From contig JAFXUC010000067.1 in NCBI GenBank assembly GCA_017535325.1, positions 1 through 56,639 of the forward strand: a stretch of DNA of 56,639 nucleotides, read 5' to 3'. This DNA comes from Bacteroidales bacterium. Lineage in GTDB: Bacteria > Bacteroidota > Bacteroidia > Bacteroidales > UBA3824. The notes under the pieces are model-generated. The model worked only from the letters and a program-made list of their open reading frames with translations, ran no database searches and had not been told where the DNA came from. Position numbers and translations under genes: made by a program. Every line of letters begins with the position of its first letter. Position 1 is the stretch's first letter. Shown in pieces: positions 34,642 through 43,860 of the stretch.

Positions 34642-36702
34642 ATGGATAATTTTCAAAAAAAATTTTTGGAAGAGGCATCTGACCTTATCAACCAACTTGA
34701 ACAGGCTTTGCTGACACTTGAACAGGACATGCAGAATCCCGAACTTGTGGACAGCATTTTCAGAATTATGCACTCCCTGAAAGGCGGCGGCGGTATGTTT
34801 GGGTTTGATAACATTTCCTCTTACACTCACAAGTTGGAGAATATGTATGATCTTGTGCGTCAGAAAAAACTGAAAGTCTCGCGCGAGATGCTTGACATTA
34901 CTTTTGAATCCGCCGACCACATTACGAGTATGCTCAACGACGACGGGAGCAAAACCGCCGAAATCAAGCGCAACGAAGAAATCCTCAACAAAAGGATTGA
35001 CGCTATTCTTGACGGCGACAACTTTTCCAACACGACAGCCGCAGTGGAGGAGTCTTCCCAGAAGGATGCAGGTCTTAAAACTTTTTACATAAAAGTAAAG
35101 CCTTACGAGCATATCCAAAGAAACGGCACAAATCCGTTTTTCCTTATTGACGAACTTGTCGGTTTGGGCAAGACAAAGGTCAATATTTTTTATTCCAACA
35201 TTCCCGACTTTGAGAATTTTGTTCTTGACGACACGTACATTTGGTGGGAGGTTATCCTTACTACCGACAAGGACGAGGACGCAATCAAGGACGTGTTTAT
35301 TTTTGTGGAGGACGACTGCGAAATCACGATTCAGAAACTCTGCGACGCCGATGTTTTTGTGATGGAAGGCATAGAGCCGCTTTTGGACTGCCCGCAGGAT
35401 TTTCCGTTCGACCTTGACAAAATAAAGACTCTGGCTGAGGCGATAACTGCTTTGGAAAAGGCCAAAAACGAGAGTGCAGCCGCCGAAAATGCCGCTAAAA
35501 CCAATTCCGGCGACGAGCATATTAAGAAATTTACGAAAGAGTCGTCGATTTCGGGTATCAGGGTGGCTTCCGAAAAGATTGACATTCTGATGAACCTTGT
35601 CAGCGAACTTATTACCACTCAGGCGGGTCTCAACCTTTACGCCGAGAAAAACAAGGACGCCGAACTCACGAGGATTACCGAAAACCTCGAAAACATCTCG
35701 CGTCAGTTGAGGGATACGGCGTTCAGCATTACGCTTATTCCTATCGACTATCTGGTGGTAAGGTTCAGACGCCTTGTAAGAGACCTTTCGAGGGAAGTCG
35801 GCAAGGAGATCGAGTTTGAGGCGCGCGGCGCGGAAACAGAACTCGATAAAACGCTTATCGAAGGTATTTCAGAGCCTTTGATGCACATTTTAAGAAACAG
35901 TATCGACCACGGAATCGAGACGGCTAAGGAAAGACAGGCGGCAGGAAAACCGCCGGCCGGAAAAATCATTCTTCAAGCCTATTATTCAGGTTCTCAGGTC
36001 GTTATAGCGGTAACGGACGACGGCGCGGGTATGGACCCGAAAAAAATCAAGAAGAAAGCCATCGAAAAAGGGCTTATTCCTTCTGACGCGCAGTTATCGG
36101 ACAAAGAGGCGATAGACCTTATTTTTATGCCGGGATTTTCGACCTCAGAAACAGTTACCAACATTTCGGGACGCGGTGTCGGAATGGACGTTGTAAAAAG
36201 AAAAGTATCTGACATCAGGGGAACAGTACAGGTTTCGTCATCACTCGGCGAAGGCACTACAATTACAATAAAACTGCCTCTTACACTGAGTATTATCGAC
36301 GGTATGCTTGTCAGAATCGCTGATGTCGATTATATAATTCCGCTTTCGGTGATTGATACGATTTTTGCGGTGGAGCACGAGAAAATCGTTGCCTCGTTCC
36401 AAAACGTCATCAATATAGAAGGCTCTCAGTATCCGTTCTATTACCTCAGGGACGAGTTCGGACTTACGGATTCAGCACCCGCCAAAGAGGAAATAATAAT
36501 GGTGAAATACGAAGACAGAAAAATCGGAATCGTGGTTGACAATATCACGGGAGAATATCAGGCTGTGTTGAAGCCGCTCGGAAAACTTTACAGAAATCAG
36601 GACATCTTTTCGGGTGCTTCGATTCTGGGCGACGGAACGGTGGCTCTTGTGCTTGACACTCACAAGGTTATCAACCAGTTTACTAAATATAACGAAATTT
36701 AA
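34642..36702 (+). CDS. cheA: Chemotaxis histidine kinase CheA
   Basis: 686 residues. The P1 HPt domain carries the phospho-accepting His44 (IMHSLKGGGGMFGF). Residues ~140-240 form a P2-like region (FFLIDELVGLG). The dimerisation domain begins near 305 (RVASEKIDILMNLVSELI). The ATPase domain has LRNSIDHGIE near 415, DDGAGMD near 459 and GRGVGMD near 510. A C-terminal CheW-like P5 ends the protein. There is no attached receiver. All catalytic motifs look intact, so it is probably active and dependent on CheW and a receptor array. It is the core of the 33815-43405 block, followed by cheW after 23 bases. Confidence 0.95.
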   Translation: MDNFQKKFLEEASDLINQLEQALLTLEQDMQNPELVDSIFRIMHSLKGGGGMFGFDNISSYTHKLENMYDLVRQKKLKVSREMLDITFESADHITSMLNDDGSKTAEIKRNEEILNKRIDAILDGDNFSNTTAAVEESSQKDAGLKTFYIKVKPYEHIQRNGTNPFFLIDELVGLGKTKVNIFYSNIPDFENFVLDDTYIWWEVILTTDKDEDAIKDVFIFVEDDCEITIQKLCDADVFVMEGIEPLLDCPQDFPFDLDKIKTLAEAITALEKAKNESAAAENAAKTNSGDEHIKKFTKESSISGIRVASEKIDILMNLVSELITTQAGLNLYAEKNKDAELTRITENLENISRQLRDTAFSITLIPIDYLVVRFRRLVRDLSREVGKEIEFEARGAETELDKTLIEGISEPLMHILRNSIDHGIETAKERQAAGKPPAGKIILQAYYSGSQVVIAVTDDGAGMDPKKIKKKAIEKGLIPSDAQLSDKEAIDLIFMPGFSTSETVTNISGRGVGMDVVKRKVSDIRGTVQVSSSLGEGTTITIKLPLTLSIIDGMLVRIADVDYIIPLSVIDTIFAVEHEKIVASFQNVINIEGSQYPFYYLRDEFGLTDSAPAKEEIIMVKYEDRKIGIVVDNITGEYQAVLKPLGKLYRNQDIFSGASILGDGTVALVLDTHKVINQFTKYNEI

Positions 36703-36725
36703 GAAAAACTAAAACCGTATAAAAG

Positions 36726-37235
36726 ATGGAACAAGAAACTAACTCATACATTTCCTTTATGTTGGGCGACGAGTATTTCGCCATCAACGTAGGAAAAGTT
36801 TTAAACATTTTACAGTTGGTTCAGATTACCAAGGTGCCTACCGCACCCGATTATATGAAAGGCGTTATCAACCTCCGCGGTACGGTATTGCCTATAATCG
36901 ACATACGTATGAAATTCGGCATGGAGCCGATTCAGTACAAGAGGGATACGGTAATTCTCGTGCTTAACGTGGAAATCGCAAACGAAGTGGTAAATGCGGG
37001 AATTTTGGTGGACTCCGTAAAAGAGGTTTTTGAACTTCAACCGGAGGAGATTTTGCCGCCGCCGGGCATCGGCGCAAAATACAAGTCAAAATTCATTGAC
37101 GGAGTGCGCAAAATGTCAGACGACAGGTTTGTAATGCTGCTCAACATCGACACGGTGTTCTCTACTGACGAACTTGTAATGTTGCAGGACAGTACCGAGT
37201 CCAAGGAATCGTTGAGTGCGGAAAAAATAGAGTAA
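36726..37235 (+). CDS. cheW: CheW coupling protein
   Basis: 169 residues with the CheW beta-barrel pattern: YISFMLGDEYFAINVGKVL, MKGVINLRGTVLPIIDIRMKFG and AGILVDSVKEV. CheW joins CheA to the hairpin tip of methyl-accepting receptors. Its presence implies that receptor-like proteins exist, yet none is encoded in this window. The last ~20 residues are a charged tail. It lies 23 bases after cheA and 21 before cheR. Confidence 0.94.
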   Translation: MEQETNSYISFMLGDEYFAINVGKVLNILQLVQITKVPTAPDYMKGVINLRGTVLPIIDIRMKFGMEPIQYKRDTVILVLNVEIANEVVNAGILVDSVKEVFELQPEEILPPPGIGAKYKSKFIDGVRKMSDDRFVMLLNIDTVFSTDELVMLQDSTESKESLSAEKIE

Positions 37236-37256
37236 TTCTTTTGGTTTAGCGGAAAA

Positions 37257-38120
37257 ATGGTAACACAACAGACTGAAAACAACCCTTTGGTATATTACGA
37301 TGCCAAACTCTCGGACAAGGATTTTGACCGGCTGAGCAAGTTTATCTATCAGCAGTACGGAATCAAAATGCCCAAGGCTAAGCATATAATGCTCCAAAGC
37401 CGTCTGCAAAAGCGTCTGAGGGCTTTGCAGATGCCGTCGTTTTCGGAGTATGTCGATTACGTGTTTTCTCCGGCGGGCGAAACCGAAATCATCTCCATGA
37501 TGGACGTGGTTTCTACCAACAAGACCGATTTTTTCAGGGAGAACCAGCATTTTGAGTTTCTGATGGACACCGTTCTGCCGGAACTTGTGGAAATCAACCG
37601 TCAGAATTACATAAAAGTGTGGTCGGCGGGCTGCTCTTCGGGTGAAGAGCCTTACACTCTGGCTATCGTGCTTTCGGAATATGCGCGCAAGGCTCACGGC
37701 TTCGACTTTCAGATTCTCGGCAGCGACCTTTCGACGATAGTTCTCGAAAAGGCTGTTACGGCGGTCTATCCGGAAGAAAAAGTTGACGTTATCCCGCTTG
37801 AACTCAAAAAAAAGTACCTCTTGAAAAGCAAGGACAGAACAAAGCCGACGGTAAGAATCGTTCCGGAGTTGAGGTCAAAGACAAGTTTTATGAGGCTCAA
37901 CTTTATGGACGAGGTTTACAATGCGCCTCAGAATTTTGACATCATTTTCTGCCGCAACGTGCTGATTTATTTTGACAGGGAAACGCAGGAAAAGGTAATC
38001 AACAAACTTTGTCGGCATTTGAGGACAGACGGTTATTTTTTTCTCGGACATTCGGAGTCGGTAACAGGTATCAACGTGCCGCTCAGACAAATCCGTCCGA
38101 CGGTTTTTAAGAAGATTTGA
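37257..38120 (+). CDS. cheR: CheR receptor methyltransferase
   Basis: 287 residues. An N-terminal helical domain (~20-90) is followed by an S-adenosylmethionine-dependent methyltransferase domain. STNKTDFFREN and WSAGCSSGEEPYTLA contact SAM, and IIFCRNVLIYFD is the typical downstream motif. CheR methylates glutamates on chemoreceptor helices for adaptation. There is no C-terminal TPR or pentapeptide-binding extension. Its conservation next to cheB and cheD argues that methylatable receptors exist elsewhere in the genome. Confidence 0.94.
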   Translation: MVTQQTENNPLVYYDAKLSDKDFDRLSKFIYQQYGIKMPKAKHIMLQSRLQKRLRALQMPSFSEYVDYVFSPAGETEIISMMDVVSTNKTDFFRENQHFEFLMDTVLPELVEINRQNYIKVWSAGCSSGEEPYTLAIVLSEYARKAHGFDFQILGSDLSTIVLEKAVTAVYPEEKVDVIPLELKKKYLLKSKDRTKPTVRIVPELRSKTSFMRLNFMDEVYNAPQNFDIIFCRNVLIYFDRETQEKVINKLCRHLRTDGYFFLGHSESVTGINVPLRQIRPTVFKKI

Positions 38121-38157
38121 AAGCAAAAGTAAATAATTTAAATTTTAGGATATTATT

Positions 38158-39066
38158 ATGGAAAATATACAGGCACAAAATTTAAGCGACGCAGTTTTGC
38201 TGAGTGAGATTTCCGCCCGTATCGAGAAATACAGGGCAGCCGTTGAAAATCTCAACTCACTCAATAAGCAACTCCTCGAACTCAATCAGAAACTGACTGA
38301 GTCTGAGGCTATGAAATCGCATTTTATCTCCAATATTACAAACGAGATTATAAATCCGTTTGCCTCAATTCTCGGTCTTTCAAAAAGTATCGTTGAATGT
38401 CCGGAGACAGATGTTGCAAGAATGAAACGTATGGCCTCTATGATTCACGGTGAGGCTTTTAACCTTGATTTTCAGTTCAAAAACATTTTTGCAGCTGCTG
38501 AAATTGAAGCAGGCGAAATTCAGCCGAATATTTCGGTTGTTAATATCGACGAACTTCTTGCAAGCCTTTTGGGTCAATATTCGAGGGAGTTGGAAAGAAA
38601 ATCTCTTACAAAGGTTTTGAAGAATCTCGAAGGCGGAGATCAACCCATACTTTTCCGCACCGACAGCGACAAACTGACGGTGATAATGTCGAATCTGCTC
38701 TGTAATGCAATCAATTTCAACCGCAAGGGCAAAAAAGTGGAAATCGATTTTGGCAGAAACGAGTTTGGCGAACTGGAAATCAGCGTTACTGACGAGGGTA
38801 TCGGCATTTCGGAAGAACACCTTAATATAATATACGACCGTTTCAAAAGGCTTGACAACGGAATTAATTCTATCAACCGTGGACACGGTCTTGGACTTTC
38901 GATTAACAAGGCTTACATAGATTTGCTTAACGGCAGAATGGAGGTTAAGAGCAAGGAAAACGAAGGTTCTACATTTACTATTATAATTCCGGAGTCTGCG
39001 CAGCAAAACAACGACTATTCCGAGGAAGGAAACGAAGTATTTTTCGGAGAGGAAGAGATTTTTTAA
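38158..39066 (+). CDS. Histidine-kinase-like protein with Asn in place of the phospho-His
   Basis: 302 residues, soluble, no membrane helix. An N-terminal coiled coil (~20-55) leads to a HisKA-like helix, SHFISNITNEIINPFASILGL. The residue normally His in SHExRTPL is Asn62 (codon AAC at 38341). The ATP-binding domain keeps the N box (NLLCNAINFNRKG), G1 (DEGIGIS), F (IYDRFKRLD) and G2 (GHGLGLSI). It can probably bind ATP but cannot autophosphorylate at the usual site, so it may act as a scaffold, phosphatase or allosteric partner. It sits between cheR and cheD. Confidence 0.88.
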   Translation: MENIQAQNLSDAVLLSEISARIEKYRAAVENLNSLNKQLLELNQKLTESEAMKSHFISNITNEIINPFASILGLSKSIVECPETDVARMKRMASMIHGEAFNLDFQFKNIFAAAEIEAGEIQPNISVVNIDELLASLLGQYSRELERKSLTKVLKNLEGGDQPILFRTDSDKLTVIMSNLLCNAINFNRKGKKVEIDFGRNEFGELEISVTDEGIGISEEHLNIIYDRFKRLDNGINSINRGHGLGLSINKAYIDLLNGRMEVKSKENEGSTFTIIIPESAQQNNDYSEEGNEVFFGEEEIF

Positions 39067-39089
39067 CTTTTTAAACAAGTTTTAGACCT

Positions 39090-39554
39090 ATGACCAGACA
39101 CTTTTTATATCCGTCAACGATGTATGCTTCGGCGCAGGCGAGCGAGGTAACTACGATACTCGGCTCGTGTGTTGCGGTATGTCTGTGGGACAGGACGTTG
39201 GGTATCGGCGGTATCAACCACTATATGCTGCCGACCTGGAACGGTATGGAACTTGCCTCGCCGAAATACGGTAACATTGCGATAGAAAGACTCGTTGAAA
39301 AGATGCTGCAACTCGGCTGCAAACAGTCGAACCTCGTGGCAAAACTTTTCGGCGGCGGCGAAGTTATAGCGTTTTCTTCAAATATAATGCACATCGGACA
39401 GCGCAACGTTATGGTTGCCGAGGAAATGTTGGAAGAAAGGCACATTCCGATTATCGGACGTTCCACCGGCGGAAACAGCGGAAGAAAAATTATTTACAAT
39501 ACAAAAACCGGTGAGGTTCTTCAAGCGTACATCAAAAGCAATATGAGCAAATAA
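39090..39554 (+). CDS. cheD: CheD chemoreceptor glutamine deamidase
   Basis: 154 residues. The catalytic Cys27 lies in TILGSCVAVCLWD and His44 in GGINHYMLP; a later GGNSGRKIIYNTKTGEVL closes the domain. CheD deamidates receptor glutamines to glutamates that CheR can methylate, and in some species also controls CheC. No cheC gene is seen nearby. The full set of cheR, cheD and cheB indicates a complete adaptation system. Confidence 0.93.
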   Translation: MTRHFLYPSTMYASAQASEVTTILGSCVAVCLWDRTLGIGGINHYMLPTWNGMELASPKYGNIAIERLVEKMLQLGCKQSNLVAKLFGGGEVIAFSSNIMHIGQRNVMVAEEMLEERHIPIIGRSTGGNSGRKIIYNTKTGEVLQAYIKSNMSK

Positions 39555-39573
39555 AAAAAACATAAAAACCTAA

Positions 39574-40671
<1,098 letters not shown>

Positions 40672-40726
40672 GAAATAAATTTGGTATTTATATTGCATTA
40701 CATTAATTAAAATAATAAAAACCGAT

Positions 40727-41095
40727 ATGGCAAAACTGAAAGTTATAGTAGCGGACGATACATACGCAAACCTTCTTTTGATGCAGGCGCGTCTTGAAGA
40801 CATGGACTGCGATACTGCTATTGCGGCTAACGGCAAAGAAGTGTTTGATATTTTGGAAACCGGCACTTTTGACCTTATTTTTATGGACATCGAGATGCCC
40901 GTTATGAACGGAATCGAAGCCACAAGAAAACTCAAAAGCGACGATAGATACAAGCACATACCCGTTATAGGGCTTACAGCCCACAATTTGGAAGATTTTA
41001 TTTCTGAATACGGGGATGCGGGATTCGACAACATTTTGGAAAAACCATGTCCTGACAGCGAAATTACCGAGGTGTTGGATCAGTTCAGGAAATAA
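40727..41095 (+). CDS. Second single-domain response regulator
   Basis: 122 residues, receiver only. The acidic pair is Asp10/Asp11, the phospho-acceptor is Asp54 (LIFMDIEMPVMNG), with Thr near residue 86 (GLTAHN) and a Lys in EKPCPDSEI. The sequence resembles receivers of hybrid kinases more than the first CheY. It could be a phosphate sink that drains CheA, or a second output. The sensor gene follows 27 bases downstream. Confidence 0.88.
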   Translation: MAKLKVIVADDTYANLLLMQARLEDMDCDTAIAANGKEVFDILETGTFDLIFMDIEMPVMNGIEATRKLKSDDRYKHIPVIGLTAHNLEDFISEYGDAGFDNILEKPCPDSEITEVLDQFRK

Positions 41096-41122
41096 CATTT
41101 TTACAAACGAAAAGGATTAACA

Positions 41123-43405
41123 ATGAAAAAGAGAGCACAAACAAACGCAGCATATTCATACGCCTTTACGGGTTTTCTGTTGGGCGTGGGGCTTTTGGCG
41201 GTTATCGTATTTTTGAATATGGTTTTTCAGAAAGAGCCCATATCTTTTGATTTAATTGTGGATACGTTCAGGGATAATCCGTCAATGTGGATTAACCTTG
41301 CTTTGCCGTTTTTGTTTGGCTTTTTCGGATATTACGCCGGCGGCGAACTTCAAAACAGAATCACCGACCTTAACGACGACATCAGCAGCGAGCAGTCAAA
41401 ATCGCGTAAAATCTTCGACTTTATTGAGAAAATTCGTCAAGGCAATACCGATTTTCAATATGAGTTTCAAGAGGGCGACGAAATCGGAAAATCCCTTATC
41501 AACCTTCGCGACGAGTTGAAACGCAGCAAAGAGGAGGAGGAAACTCGTAAAAACGAAGACAAGGAGCGGCATTGGATTACGGAAGGTTTGGCAAAGTTCG
41601 GTGCTATCTTGCGGGAAAACAACGGCGACATCGACACCCTTTCAAACGAGGTCATAATGAACCTTGTGAAATACGTCAACGCGCAGCAGGCGGGCTTTTT
41701 CCTTTTGCAGGAAAAGGACGGCAAAAAGTATTTCAACATGACCGCCTCTTACGCTTACGGCCGCAAAAAATATCCCAACAAAGAAATTGAATGGGGCGAG
41801 GGTCTTGTCGGGGCGTGCGCTCAGGAGAAAAAAACTATTTTTATAAAGGAGACAAAAGAGGACTACGTAAAAATTACTTCCGGTCTCGGAAAATCCAATC
41901 CGAGAAGTCTTGTAATCGTGCCTTTGAATTTCAACGACGAGATTTACGGCGTTGTAGAAATTGCCTCTTTTGTAAAATACCAGCCGTATGAAATTGAGTT
42001 TATAGAGAGGGTTGCCGAGTCAATCGCTTCTACGATTTCTAACGTTAACATTAATATGCGTACCGCGCAACTTCTTAAAGAATCTCAGGCACAAGCGGAT
42101 ATTATGGCGCGTCAAGAGGAAGACATGCGCAAAAACATGGACGCGCTAAAACGTACGCAGATTGAAGCGGCAAAACAGTCAGAACAATTTATTTCGTTCA
42201 CTAACTCAGTGAACCATACTATGATACGTGCCGAGTACAGCGTTGACGGTTTTTTGCTCTACGCCAATACAAAATTTTTGACGAAACTCGGCTACACAAA
42301 TGCTTCCGAAATTGAGGGCAAACATATTTCGATGTTTATTTCCGACAAGGACAGAGCGTGGTTTAATGATTTGTGGCAGAATCTTGCCTCGGGCGGTAAA
42401 CACTTTGAGGGCGATATGAAACACGTTACGAAGTCTGGAACGGACGTTTGGACTATGGCAACATACGTTTCGGTGCGCGACCACGAAAGAAAACCCGTCA
42501 AAATACTTTTTCTTGGTATCGACATCACAGAAAGCAAGAAAGAAAGCCTTGACTACAAAGGACAAATCGACGCTCTTAACCGCTCTACGATGAAAGCAGA
42601 GTACGGTCCTGACGGAAGAGTTTTGGAAATGAACCACAAACTTATCGAAATTTTGCAGTTTACACCGGAAGAACTTGTTAAGCGTACTATTTTTAACTTT
42701 TTGACGGCGGCAGATTTGGACGATTTCAAGGTTATTTGGAAAAATATTATCAACGATGTGCCGTTTGAAGGCAGACATAAATGGTTTACGAAAACGGGTG
42801 AGGAACGTTGGTTTCAGGGAACTTACACCGTTGTTCACGATTTGTACGGTGAGCCTGCGAAAATCGTCTTTATCGGAAACGATGTTACTGAGCAAATCCG
42901 TATTGAGGAAAAAGCCCGCGAACAGACAGAAATTTTGAGAGAACAAGAGCAGAAACTTTCGCAGTCAAAAGTGGAACTTTCGAGAAAACTCAAAGAAGCC
43001 CGCGAAGAAATGAAACTGCAATTCCGCGAGGTTTCTATCGTGAAAATATTGTCAGACAAGACGTTGGAAGGTATGTTGGACGCCGTTGTAACTATCAATC
43101 AAGACAACAAGATAACGCTTTTCAACCGTGCCGCCGAAGAACTTTGGGGCATTCAAAACGAAGAGGTTATGAATAAGGATATTTCAGAACTTCTTCCGAC
43201 CGACAAAGTGGGCGCGGACGAAAACTATCTCGGAAATTTCTTCAAGTACGGCGACAAGACTCTCGTCGGAAAACGTACAGAAGTCTTTATAATTGACAAA
43301 TTTGACGGCCGTACCAACGTCCTCGTTACACTTGCGGAGGCGGCGGTAGGAGAGAGGTACACTCTTACGGCGTTCATTCAAAAGATTGAAGTGGAATTGT
43401 TCTAA
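41123..43405 (+). CDS. Membrane sensor with GAF and three PAS domains but no output domain
   Basis: 760 residues. Two membrane helices (~9-33 and ~52-73) have only a short segment between them, so there is no large periplasmic sensor. A HAMP-like stretch (~90-135) leads to a GAF domain (~165-310), a coiled coil, PAS 1 (~355-470), PAS 2 (~480-600), another coiled coil and PAS 3 (~645-755). There is no kinase, cyclase or MCP signalling hairpin. The repeated MKAEY/MIRAEY lead-ins show the PAS modules are duplicates. Sensing is probably cytoplasmic, of redox, haem or small molecules. Its place at the end of the cheA block suggests that it signals by contact, perhaps to the pseudo-kinase or to CheA. 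No methylation site is obvious. Confidence 0.82.
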   Translation: MKKRAQTNAAYSYAFTGFLLGVGLLAVIVFLNMVFQKEPISFDLIVDTFRDNPSMWINLALPFLFGFFGYYAGGELQNRITDLNDDISSEQSKSRKIFDFIEKIRQGNTDFQYEFQEGDEIGKSLINLRDELKRSKEEEETRKNEDKERHWITEGLAKFGAILRENNGDIDTLSNEVIMNLVKYVNAQQAGFFLLQEKDGKKYFNMTASYAYGRKKYPNKEIEWGEGLVGACAQEKKTIFIKETKEDYVKITSGLGKSNPRSLVIVPLNFNDEIYGVVEIASFVKYQPYEIEFIERVAESIASTISNVNINMRTAQLLKESQAQADIMARQEEDMRKNMDALKRTQIEAAKQSEQFISFTNSVNHTMIRAEYSVDGFLLYANTKFLTKLGYTNASEIEGKHISMFISDKDRAWFNDLWQNLASGGKHFEGDMKHVTKSGTDVWTMATYVSVRDHERKPVKILFLGIDITESKKESLDYKGQIDALNRSTMKAEYGPDGRVLEMNHKLIEILQFTPEELVKRTIFNFLTAADLDDFKVIWKNIINDVPFEGRHKWFTKTGEERWFQGTYTVVHDLYGEPAKIVFIGNDVTEQIRIEEKAREQTEILREQEQKLSQSKVELSRKLKEAREEMKLQFREVSIVKILSDKTLEGMLDAVVTINQDNKITLFNRAAEELWGIQNEEVMNKDISELLPTDKVGADENYLGNFFKYGDKTLVGKRTEVFIIDKFDGRTNVLVTLAEAAVGERYTLTAFIQKIEVELF

Positions 43406-43410
43406 AAAAC

Positions 43411-43440
43411 AAAAAAAACCGGCAACCGCCGGTTTTTTTT
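43411..43440. terminator. Bidirectional terminator ending the chemosensory and Sia operons
   Basis: An A run plus CCGGC (43419-43423) pairs with GCCGG (43428-43432) around AACC, then a T run. Genes converge on it from 43405 and 43451. Confidence 0.88.
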
Positions 43441-43450
43441 TGCCTTCTTT

Positions 43451-43849
43451 TTATTCGTCTTCGTCGTAGGTTTTTACTCTGAGTTCCAAAGGCAAATCAA
43501 GCGCGTAACAGAGGTCTTCTCCGTTTTCCTGCGATGAGTCGTCGCCGTCTTCGTATGCCCAGATAACGGAAACTTTTTTGCCGGTGTTTTTCTGCATTTC
43601 TTTCAGCAGAAAAAGTATGTCGGCTATTTTTTTCAGCGAAGTAGAATTGTAGTAATCGAGGTTTATTTCTATTTCTGTTTCTTCGCCGGGGGCTTTTGAG
43701 TAGTCTTCAAGCCAGTTGATGACGGGCGCAAAAAAGCCCTCTGTGTCTTCGGGAAGCGATCTGCCCGAAATCACGAATTTGCCGTTTTCTGTATCAAAAC
43801 AGATGCGCGGCGTAGTCGTTGTAGATTCTATATAAAGTTTTTCTAACAT
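43451..43849 (-). CDS. siaC: SiaC-family regulatory phosphoprotein (DUF1987)
   Basis: 132 residues. The DUF1987 pattern is clear: FVISGRSLPEDTEGFFAPV, NWLEDYSKAPGE, and LDYYNSTSLKKIADILFLL, whose Ser69/Thr70/Ser71 correspond to the region phosphorylated in SiaC. Unphosphorylated SiaC binds and activates a diguanylate cyclase (SiaD) in Pseudomonas; SiaB kinase and SiaA phosphatase set its state. No diguanylate cyclase or SiaA-like phosphatase is visible here. It follows the tandem SiaB gene after 11 bases. Confidence 0.85.
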   Translation of the reverse strand: MLEKLYIESTTTTPRICFDTENGKFVISGRSLPEDTEGFFAPVINWLEDYSKAPGEETEIEINLDYYNSTSLKKIADILFLLKEMQKNTGKKVSVIWAYEDGDDSSQENGEDLCYALDLPLELRVKTYDEDE

Positions 43850-43860
43850 TTGTTTTGTTT

